Below, one piece after another: positions 18,801 to 23,441 of a stretch of DNA of 23,441 bases. Numbering within the stretch: position 1 is the stretch's first letter; the number at the start of each line of letters is the position of its first letter. The stretch is taken from contig JANRLF010000009.1 of assembly GCA_033762815.1 (NCBI GenBank), positions 1-23,441 of the forward strand, in the 5' to 3' direction. The stretch is from JANRLF01 sp033762815. Its GTDB lineage: Bacteria; Bacteroidota; Bacteroidia; Chitinophagales; CAIOSU01. The notes under the pieces are model-generated. The model did no database searches and was not told the DNA's origin. It saw nothing but the letters and a program-made list of their open reading frames with translations. The translations under genes were made by a program, and so were the position numbers.

Positions 18801-20330
18801 ACTGGTGTCACCACTACTGGTATTACCTTGCTTGATGCGGTATCAACTGGCCTCCCTTGGACCTATAGCCCCTACGAGAGCAGGGTGGAGAACAATACGG
18901 TCAGCAACGCCGCCCTTGGCATTATAGTGGGCAACAAGCGAAGGCATTTTACCCAGTTCAATAATGTGACTTTGCGCAATATGGGCTCTGCCACTACTAC
19001 TGGCATATGGCAGTCAGGCAATGCGAATGCTAGTACCTTTTGTAATGATGTGACTGGGCTTTCTCAGCCTTCTGTTGACGGCACCATGTTCGGCATGCGC
19101 ACCATCAACTGCAACGGCTCGGGTTTCGGTTTCAACCAAGTGGCTACGCTCGGCCGCGGCTTCCTGTTCGAGCAGCAGCAGATTGCGGGCGTTATTGCCA
19201 ACGACATGATTAACACCATCACCGGCCTGGCCTTGGGCACCCAGGGCAGCATAGGCCCCCAAGGCAGTGCCGGTCAACCTACTGACAACCGTTGGTTTGG
19301 CTCTATTACCAACCACTTGCGCAATTATGGCAGTGCACCGCAAGGAAATAATAAATTTTGGAGGAGAGGTGGGTATGGGTCGAACTATGATCCGGGTTCT
19401 AGTTTTGTTACTGTTCCTACTGCGGGTCTATTCATTCCCTCTCAAGCAACCACAGCATCATGGTCACCTTGGGCTGCCACCATGTGCAACCCTTCCGGTT
19501 CCAACACCGTGCAAAAGACCATGCCCCTGGAATATATGCTGGCCATAGTGGCCGATACCATTGCCTACGACGAGGATTCGCTAACCTACAAATGGTGGGA
19601 CCAATACAACCTGTACCAGACCCTACAGGGCGAAGATTCGCTGCTGCAGGCCGAGCCGGTATTGGACAGCTTTATGAAAGCCTATGGCAACTCCGCCTAT
19701 GCTCAATTGGAAGGCCTGCGCTATGAAGTGGAAAAATTGGAAGCAGATACTTTTGACCTGAACAGGTACAACGACCTGAGGGCAGAGATAGGCAAGGTGA
19801 TAACCGCGAACGATATAGAGGACAATATGAAAACCTACCTTGACCTATATGTACAGGTATTGAAGGGGGTAGGTGTAAACGAACTGGAGGGCATGATACA
19901 GCAACTGGCCGAAGAATGCGCCTTTTACGGGGGGCCTAGCGTATTGGACGCCCGTGTATATGCCATCAGCAAAGACCTGAGCCTGGCCAGCTACGAATGG
20001 GAAGATAGCTGTACGGGCGGCAGCTATAAACTGTACTATGAGGCATCCACAGAACAAAAGCCCCTAACCACCGAAGTGCCGAAACCTGATTATAGATTGA
20101 TACCGAATCTCTTTAATGGCGAGCGCAGTGCAAGAATAGTAATAGCTAACAGCGAACAAGGGGCGGTGGATATATACGCTATGGACGGACACTTAATAAA
20201 CGATTATAAGCTGAAGGAAGGAGCCAATAACATCATGTTGCCACAGGGTATGAGCAAAGGGGTATATATCTATAAAGTGACCATAAATAATGAGTACAGG
20301 GCAACGGGCAAACTAGTGATCGTGAACTAA
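9813..20330 (+). CDS. Giant mosaic T9SS-exported surface protein (SprB-like, PKD, beta-helix)
   Basis: 3505 residues in one uninterrupted frame. Order: hydrophobic export signal (about 11-25); unassigned N-terminal region; PKD/Ig-like domain (about 456-532, AGADTMLCYGDTIQLDGS); YWVG-type beta module 1 (537-901). Next come three tandem units, each a SprB-like repeat (from 907, 1132 and 1358) plus a beta-sandwich, lectin/SPRY-like domain (from 981, 1206 and 1434). YWVG module 2 follows (1596-2006). The C-terminal third has a prepeptidase-C-like domain (about 2010-2120), a Cys-rich region with a PKD domain (WNFGDG at 2387), a probable right-handed beta-helix (about 2669-3187), a helical segment (about 3237-3404) and a T9SS type A sorting domain (about 3424-3505). 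It is probably an adhesin or gliding-type surface filament. No catalytic site is evident. Base composition shifts strongly along the gene. Confidence 0.9.
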   Translation: MDAKSTLFYQKAFLIICILLSSLQAKPFTFLEMIVASGQYECGKPVIFIPNGLQNNLGNVRVLATVTEGDLSSGNSVLFEDTLLLEDTTYFEYLGSIVFDPTDSIKSLRHGYRWKYENYTISSGSLGSVELLVTDSLTEESYFYTQSFMKSCANCGCVSRMATQLYYAIALSSKVFNGPVPYSGYSDQYGDLSSYNQEVVATIFNWLLNKNATVADYLDLFDPNNISKQIPGAFCDNPIEFSCEVQRDLAAWIRQVDTLLIDLGPDAIEDYYEFQFELIESAFTQCAAEGYYFPLLTTTDTLEGYSLLLLPLKSNLPVINSQVIFHDSVPYVATAYSDQMTFEQGLKYTGYGSFEVINGYNYSLVDEGDSALGYPIAPFSGFETIGDQSEICQGDTAHLWVEPAPFDILTWFTGSEEDTIIVTDYSSHAVVLDSSGCITVSSEFALTVKEIPTAIAGADTMLCYGDTIQLDGSNSLGVGLAYPSYAWAPNLFIDDSTSSTPLVFPDSTTAYVLTVLDINGCDHSDTLTVFVPSTDTLYWVGRDDSLWHNAANWSYKSGGMGGCIMPDSTSTVIFDHAHTYPCYLDTATKVTNIEIDSLGEFYLGGNGFEMLGNYIQRGGVFDGGNNSIVIHGSTFVNMGDFYATTGILTLYKEFIQDSGQFTHNNGTVIFKDSALVSITDTFYNLEFTDSIVVTLLKDLKVANALDLNDASLLTKGNKLLLLDSSNTALSANTKGNVSGSYAYLPLMAQWKLGASTQTFTLPFKDLARGNIPIEVDIVTAGTGSSGKLEFAIYAVDSTKYPAVPGISLNDAQGIDQSSYVANRFWEIDYSGYSANPSSTVVLTYSDTDLVGTLVQEGRLKAQLWDGSNWQSPTGIVDTINNTITLHYVDKSGIWALVDSTATLYQHLKVVAHITDQKTVTPSTGSVTLEIFGGKQPYNLVWDNSSTSLTRSGLSAGTYAFTVTDANSDTLQSSVEIVYQPIWEIGQNVTTTGNSITKTNSGSDFDGIVNSVNYLQSNQDGFLEFTATTSNGETYFIGLTESATDPQQMEYSYLVDEDYIYIYESGNQVGNYGNHLGHSFRISRLADSIYYYRDTLLMRATAGNAGKTLGVFAGLGKYSPTIDSIRVSFKNPLGLAITSTDLLPTSPSSGGITVKVRGGASPYTVHWSDGPSTSLTRTGLPIGTYTVTVIDNANDTVQATATLGYKILWKDTVGVSVTPNSVTKTSTSADFDAGAVSINYLKGNEDGFVEFRITEATDRQFFFGLSENNFGEDEQTIEYAFARMQDQAFIYESGRAVLSAGTVSSGDILRIERDNDSIKYYRNGSLLHTSKDRANEELRLDVSLGANEPTIPNIRSSFGIPFGLSATITDAWPTQTTSGSIQLEVQGGTAPYSFNWSTGGTASLLDSINAGSYSVTATDDNGDSIVAAYQVGYRIFWQNTANVNTTGNSITKTSPSISWNAGGSSMNYLKPMANGYLEMTMASSELHDERSYLGFSSIDTTLATSGIGYAFALSQATLSIYENGLNKGSFGKLDIGDKIRIERIGDTIRYTRNGTVLKNTIVNATRPLFIDASLGANKPNLDYLKTNIGDVNNLLTLYWVGADDSLWNNAANWSYFSGGAGGAGIPDSFRTVIFDGYGNSACHLDVHATVKGLFMDSTYTDSLYLHKKLLTINNDLNIAGGHLITSDTVLTIKGGISISGGTLRAGSDTLKCLGGFLQTGGGFQGVGAYVYVHGNLEINGGSFTATEKTTHLYANFTGTPGTFVANGGTVLLHNDATLNVRDAFFALTLSDSIRASMLDTLTVSHRLSLNYASTLVPNGKPVHIASGDTLAISASSGAGILQVGSDFSAPLRWDIGNHGGTFRVPFRTPAGEDVGIDCHVTSTGTGSGHLLIATYATNANYFPINNQPVPAETQAWFDTASIDKTLFSIDRFYSLQANGFSTEPGASLTMRYTDTDLLGQNMVSEDSLVAERWNGSTWVKQQGTVDAGDNKFTLAGSDYGIFVLSDSVTSPYATGTSCADAIEINDTLELRTFIATDSIIWFKFLATDSLISLILSQVEQYGFYVDSMLLYEGDCDDMVLLASAAQNDSAFQIQYSGSLLDTVYYLKVIKGYRANSFLSFAPRVFCLTPINICAVCDGSDISGDDFSTNPPIENYEQHYCQYPLTMSYNIPCDTRIPQLPTLLKYYIYPHGTSPTPGANVTYGLVRTVSLPSGTNYAFATFSTVFSLADLLSFGFTIPGRFDAYVYFCEPNGDGIASSPIISFNLDAPTTVSRLLDINPNPLCGGNGEIEIECLNCDPNYSYILDYTINGIPLNYYSTPTTPIDLDNYITGLPPYTFEICVSEENACGIGQGCGTVVYTPLGFEYEIICNSSTSYTVNFGANCGAPVWNFGDGSPSVTGSQVQHTYTNITGGISFPITLTYSGQTLVEYITIHPIQVPALTAAIQPACTAGTQVTYTLSNYNSGFSYVVSSCTGCSQTMPMVISNSSFSLTWQSGAGGSFTVTADEGGDCEQQATFIVPTCCDDGFTITGPNTDCAQPVILSLTNSVAGFTYTWNISSGNFFNVNGTLRNSVGTASNGTVTLVLNNPPYMVTVTSSSGCTDPVTFSIEPCCFAKEAVNWDLWDYILFDTDINTIAQNRQALFPCGSNPPHAIPNQSSHAFNVLPMDVTGSIWIVNTSQEIVVNGELIINHDVQFLNCNIFRIAPNARIIVQAPHILSLSSTFGYNTLSCAPETHLESSTCGAMWDGIYVEPGATLVVNGAIIQDAENAVVVERNGRVLSRNRATYLNNYQDMVFNNHRFNVPGPHASVIESSIFDGASLLIAPRSGQTKLASITANNMSSLNIGSNMLVANRFQNVQTAIAINNSGANIENNWFLGHHGPQGIVTGIACSTGTVDLVRIGRLNPNFTFLPNQASNYFTDCITGISATGQQNLIVDRNLIGRTPTGIRITNSPVVNTFAFTSQITITSNQIEQSQEAITLINSKVRTLVRDNLVVMPSTGVTTTGITLLDAVSTGLPWTYSPYESRVENNTVSNAALGIIVGNKRRHFTQFNNVTLRNMGSATTTGIWQSGNANASTFCNDVTGLSQPSVDGTMFGMRTINCNGSGFGFNQVATLGRGFLFEQQQIAGVIANDMINTITGLALGTQGSIGPQGSAGQPTDNRWFGSITNHLRNYGSAPQGNNKFWRRGGYGSNYDPGSSFVTVPTAGLFIPSQATTASWSPWAATMCNPSGSNTVQKTMPLEYMLAIVADTIAYDEDSLTYKWWDQYNLYQTLQGEDSLLQAEPVLDSFMKAYGNSAYAQLEGLRYEVEKLEADTFDLNRYNDLRAEIGKVITANDIEDNMKTYLDLYVQVLKGVGVNELEGMIQQLAEECAFYGGPSVLDARVYAISKDLSLASYEWEDSCTGGSYKLYYEASTEQKPLTTEVPKPDYRLIPNLFNGERSARIVIANSEQGAVDIYAMDGHLINDYKLKEGANNIMLPQGMSKGVYIYKVTINNEYRATGKLVIVN
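11421..15830 (+). repeat. Internal A-B-B-B-A modular repeats in the giant gene
   Basis: Two homologous YWVG modules (LYWVGRDDSLWHNAANWSY at 11421 and LYWVGADDSLWNNAANWSY at 14598) end in GIWALVDS and GIFVLSDS. Between them are three tandem units about 225-228 residues long. The unit signatures are GGKQPYNLVW / GGASPYTVHW / GGTAPYSFNW and then TGNSITKT / TPNSVTKT / TGNSITKT. Protein identity is moderate and DNA identity is low outside short stretches, so the duplications are old apart from possible local conversion. Confidence 0.85.
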
Positions 20331-20356
20331 AAAAGGGGGCATTAAGCCCCTTTTTT
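20330..20356. terminator. Intrinsic terminator after the giant gene
   Basis: GGGGC (20336-20340) pairs with GCCCC (20346-20350) around ATTAA. It is flanked by an A-tract on the left and TTTTTT on the right, so it can work in both directions. It starts at the stop codon and ends only 14 bp before the next start. Confidence 0.85.
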
Positions 20357-20370
20357 GTTATATTTAAACC

Positions 20371-22086
20371 GTGAAATGGTTGCTATACATTGTTCTTCTT
20401 GCGCTTGCCCCATTGATAAGTGTGGGGCAAGCTAAGTATGATGCAAACTGGTGTTTTGGAAAAGGTTGTGGAATAAATTTTTCCAACCCCCAAAACCCTA
20501 CGCTTTTTGTAAGCAAATCTAATAACCTAGAGGCTACTGCATCTATTTCAGATTCATTAGGTAATCTTTTGTTCTATATAGCAGGTGATGGCAATGATGT
20601 TTTCAATGATTTATACGGTGTATTTGATTTAAGTGGCACTTTGATTCCAAATGGCGATAGTATTAAAGTTAATGCTTCGGCCACTAACGGAGCCATTGTA
20701 CTCGGTATTGATAATCACTATTTTTTAGTTCACTTAGGAGATTCTGGGACTTTCGTCAATAAACTTTTCCTAACGCAAATTGACGTTCTCAACAATAACC
20801 CGAGATTAGTCATTAAAAACACCTTAGTAGGTTCTGGGCCTTTTGAAGAAAGAATAGCAGCTATTAAACATGCTAATGGTATTGACTGGTGGATAATTTT
20901 ACATCTTGATTATGAAGCACCAATTTGTTCGAATACCTACTTAATATATTTATTAAATAAGGATGGGATTTCATTATCCCATAGTCAAAAAATTGGTACT
21001 AGCTCTTGCAGTAATGTAAGTCAAACTGGTGAACTAAAATCTTCTTTTTCAGGACGTACAATTGTTTCAACGGTATTTGATTCAGCAATGTTAAATGTTT
21101 TTTCCTTTAATAGATGTGTAGGACTAATGGAGAACTATAAACAAGTTATTTTGCCACTTAGTTTTAATCCCTATAGTTGTGCATTTTCAGAGGATGGTAC
21201 AAAAATTTATGTGAGTACAGGAGTTTTTGGATACGGCACCACCTTAATGCAATTTGGAATAGATTCACTCAATAACGTTATTTCATATTCTTTAATATAC
21301 GAGGATTCGCTAAATTCTAATCTTGAGTCAGGACAATTGGAACTCGCCCCTGATGGTAAAATATATTGGTCAAACATGCGCCCTGCTTTTGTTTCCAATT
21401 TTTTTAATAAGCACCTAGGAGTCATCGACAACCCAAATTTATTAGGAACTGCCTGCAATTTTCAACCCTACAGTTTTTTTCTTGGAGATAGTGTAATAAC
21501 ATATGCAAGCCTCCCCAACATGCCCAATTACAACCTTGGCCCTACCAGCATATACCAGGCAGATGCGGGGGTGGACACCTTCTACTGCGCGGGCGATACT
21601 ACCACCAAAGGCCCGCCCGTAGGGGTAACCCCTATACCGGGCGTAAGCTACGAGTGGCGGCCCGGCCCGGGCATAGATAGCATCAACGCCAGTAGGCAGT
21701 ACGTAAAGCCGCCCACCAGCCAGTGGTACTACCTCACCATCACCGATACCAGCATACAGGGCAGTTGCCAAAGCCGCACCGACAGCGTGTACGTGGAAGT
21801 AAGGGTGTGCACGGGGCTGGATGAGCCCGCCCCCAAGCACCACGACTACAGGCTCTTGCCCAACCTGTTCAAAGATGACCGGAGCGCCCGGGTCACGTTG
21901 GGAGGCGGAGAAAGCGGCAGGGCGGACATTTACGCAATGGACGGGCGACTGGTCGGAAGTTATGGCTTAACGGCCGGTACGAACAACCTGGAACTTCCGC
22001 AGAACATGGGCACAGGGGTGTTCGTGTACCAGATATGGGTAGCGGACACAATAAAGACCAATGGCAAGTTGGTAATCGTGAAATGA
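20371..22086 (+). CDS. T9SS-exported beta-propeller-like protein, paralogue 1
   Basis: 571 residues from a GTG start; the aligned paralogue downstream uses ATG at the same position and begins MKW. The signal peptide covers about residues 1-21 (ending SVGQA), followed by KYDANWCFGKGCGINF. The first 385 residues look like a WD40/PD40-type beta-propeller, with AFSEDGTKIYVS (about 271-282) and LAPDGKIYWS (about 325-334). An Ig/PKD-like segment (about 397-488) and a T9SS type A sorting domain (about 490-571) follow. The latter is closely similar to that of the giant protein (DYRL-PNLF, DIYAMDG, GKLVIV). The fold resembles gliding-motility-associated Bacteroidota surface proteins of unknown role. 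The centre is AT-rich (15 of 60 bases G+C at 21241-21300) and the 3' part GC-rich (34 of 60 at 21721-21780). Confidence 0.88.
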   Translation: MKWLLYIVLLALAPLISVGQAKYDANWCFGKGCGINFSNPQNPTLFVSKSNNLEATASISDSLGNLLFYIAGDGNDVFNDLYGVFDLSGTLIPNGDSIKVNASATNGAIVLGIDNHYFLVHLGDSGTFVNKLFLTQIDVLNNNPRLVIKNTLVGSGPFEERIAAIKHANGIDWWIILHLDYEAPICSNTYLIYLLNKDGISLSHSQKIGTSSCSNVSQTGELKSSFSGRTIVSTVFDSAMLNVFSFNRCVGLMENYKQVILPLSFNPYSCAFSEDGTKIYVSTGVFGYGTTLMQFGIDSLNNVISYSLIYEDSLNSNLESGQLELAPDGKIYWSNMRPAFVSNFFNKHLGVIDNPNLLGTACNFQPYSFFLGDSVITYASLPNMPNYNLGPTSIYQADAGVDTFYCAGDTTTKGPPVGVTPIPGVSYEWRPGPGIDSINASRQYVKPPTSQWYYLTITDTSIQGSCQSRTDSVYVEVRVCTGLDEPAPKHHDYRLLPNLFKDDRSARVTLGGGESGRADIYAMDGRLVGSYGLTAGTNNLELPQNMGTGVFVYQIWVADTIKTNGKLVIVK

Positions 22087-22095
22087 TAAGGAAGC

Positions 22096-22111
22096 GGGGG
22101 CAATTGCCCCC
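22096..22111. terminator. Palindrome/terminator between the paralogues
   Basis: GGGGGCAATTGCCCCC is a perfect 16-bp palindrome just after the stop of paralogue 1. It is followed by ATTTGTTATATTTA. The T-run is short, so termination may be weak. Its position and the following TTTGTTATATTTA match the spacer after the giant gene. Confidence 0.65.
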
Positions 22112-22130
22112 CATTTGTTATATTTATAGA

Positions 22131-23441
22131 ATGAAATGGATATGCTGCATTTCGGTTCTTGTCCTGGTTCCGTTCATCAGCGTTGGGCAGGCAAGGTTCG
22201 ACGCCAACTGGTGCTTCGGCAACGGGGCGGGCATCGACTTCAGCGATACCGCAAATATTAGGACTTTCAGGCAAAGCGGAATGACATTTGAGACCTGCGC
22301 CTCATTCTCGAATTTTTTAGGCAAGTTGCTGTTTTTCTTGCAAGCGGATTATTCCCAGCCTACACAGAACCCGATGTTATTGGTGGATTCTTTAGGTAAT
22401 ACATTGCAGGGGGGAGACAGTATAAATGTTGGCATTTCCGCAACCAATGGGGCCCTCTTTTTGCCACGTTCCCAGAATGTGATCACACTTTTCCATTTGG
22501 GATACTATGATTTTTTTACCTGTCAAGCGTGCTACACGTTAATGCGTACCGAAATATTGGTTGACAGTACTGGTATGGGAGTAGTTAGCAAGAACCAAGG
22601 TATGGGCTTATCCGACATCGAAGAAAAAATAGCGGCTGTAAGGCACGCCAATGGCAATGATTGGTGGATTTATTTACACGGAGTATTCCGGGGTCTGAAT
22701 GGGCTTTGTACTGATACCTTTTACAGATATCTGATAACACCCGATGCAATCTTAGGCCCATTCATACAGCAGGTAGGCAGGCCTAGTTGTGAGAATTACG
22801 GTTTTGCGGGGGAAATGGTCGTTTCGGATAATGGAAGCAGAATGGCAAGGGTAAGCTTTGGAGATGACATTTTAGAAATATTTAGTATAGATAGATGCAC
22901 TGGGTTGTTGACGTCAGTTTATACTGATACTATAATAGCATATTCTTGTGAATTTTCACCTGATGGGAAAATGCTCTACGTAGTACAAAGCTTGGATAGT
23001 CTTGCTGTTGTAAGTGAGGACAGAAGCTTAGTGCAATATGATTTTTCCGTTAGTGACGTTTCTCCAACAAAGACGACTTTGTTTACAACCATTGATCAAC
23101 AAATTTATCTTGCACAATTGGAAGCGGGGGGCGGTAAGTGTTTTCTGACGGCGGTTTCTTTTATATCACAAAATGATAGCCCAAACCGGAGTTTGAGTGT
23201 CATTAACTCTCCCAATTCATCTGGCGTTGCTTGTAGTTTTCAACCTTTTAGCCTCTCATTGGCAGATAGTAGTTATACTGACTATGGCCTCCCCAACATG
23301 CCCAACTACAACCTAGGTCCCATTGGCATCTACAAGGCGGGTGCCGGCAGGGACACTGTGCTCTGCCCGGGCAACAGCGGGCTACGGCTAGGTACGCCTC
23401 CCCTGGCCAAACTGGTGTACCGCTGGGAGCCCGCTTCCACC
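22131..23441 (+). CDS. T9SS-type beta-propeller-like protein, paralogue 2 (3' end outside window)
   Basis: The frame from the ATG at 22131 stays open to the window edge (437 codons). The N-terminus MKWICCISVLVLVPFISVGQARFDANWCFGNGAGIDF aligns with paralogue 1 along the signal peptide and first strand. Further shared blocks are EEKIAAVRHANGNDWWIYLH, the propeller motif FSPDGKMLYVV (about 276-286), ACSFQPFSLSLADS and LPNMPNYNLGP. The start of the Ig-like domain (AGAGRDTVLCPGN) follows. The remaining Ig-like part and the sorting domain should lie just beyond the window. The middle of the protein is diverged from paralogue 1, while the ends are conserved and GC-rich (42 of 60 bases G+C at 23341-23400). 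Confidence 0.87.
   Translation, partial: MKWICCISVLVLVPFISVGQARFDANWCFGNGAGIDFSDTANIRTFRQSGMTFETCASFSNFLGKLLFFLQADYSQPTQNPMLLVDSLGNTLQGGDSINVGISATNGALFLPRSQNVITLFHLGYYDFFTCQACYTLMRTEILVDSTGMGVVSKNQGMGLSDIEEKIAAVRHANGNDWWIYLHGVFRGLNGLCTDTFYRYLITPDAILGPFIQQVGRPSCENYGFAGEMVVSDNGSRMARVSFGDDILEIFSIDRCTGLLTSVYTDTIIAYSCEFSPDGKMLYVVQSLDSLAVVSEDRSLVQYDFSVSDVSPTKTTLFTTIDQQIYLAQLEAGGGKCFLTAVSFISQNDSPNRSLSVINSPNSSGVACSFQPFSLSLADSSYTDYGLPNMPNYNLGPIGIYKAGAGRDTVLCPGNSGLRLGTPPLAKLVYRWEPAST

Noticed and set aside
19014..19343. Minus-strand open frame of 109 codons inside the giant gene, and similar shadows
   Set aside because: The plus-strand beta-helix and sorting-domain frame is continuous and domain-supported; the antisense frame reflects GC-rich codon bias.

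Overview
The window looks like chromosomal DNA of a Bacteroidota bacterium, probably from the Chitinophagales/Sphingobacteriales group. This rests on three things: several secreted proteins that end in type IX secretion (T9SS) sorting domains, a lipoprotein resembling the DUF4412/GLPGLI kind, and a Bacteroidota version of the kdp operon with an added porin and a split KdpD. Most genes lack a strong Shine-Dalgarno sequence.

Bases 1-5373 (+ strand) are the 3' part of a kdp high-affinity potassium uptake operon: the end of kdpB, kdpC, an outer-membrane beta-barrel, a stand-alone KdpD sensor module (P-loop plus USP domain), and a membrane histidine kinase with HAMP and PAS domains. From kdpC onward the genes overlap or abut by a few bases. 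kdpB and kdpC are separated by a hairpin-rich repeat.

Bases 5374-7716 are accessory sequence. Two minus-strand genes, a small lipoprotein and a small P-loop NTPase, sit among many palindromic repeats. These include four copies of a two-hairpin element, hairpins built on CGTCT-NN-AGACG, a tandem duplication of about 173 bp, and ten head-to-tail 11-bp units. Next is an FAD oxidoreductase of the geranylgeranyl reductase-like group (7717-8865).

Bases 9234-20330 hold a small exported protein with SET-domain-like motifs, followed 39 bp later by a 3505-residue mosaic surface protein. That protein has two beta-rich YWVG-type modules flanking three tandem SprB-like/lectin-like units, then a prepeptidase-like domain, a PKD domain, a probable beta-helix, and a T9SS sorting domain. 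Base composition changes sharply inside the gene.

Bases 20371-23441 hold two tandem paralogous T9SS-exported proteins; the second runs off the window. They share GC-rich ends and an almost identical intergenic spacer, but have divergent, AT-richer centres. The pattern suggests a locus that diversifies the surface-exposed middle of secreted proteins while keeping the export ends constant.
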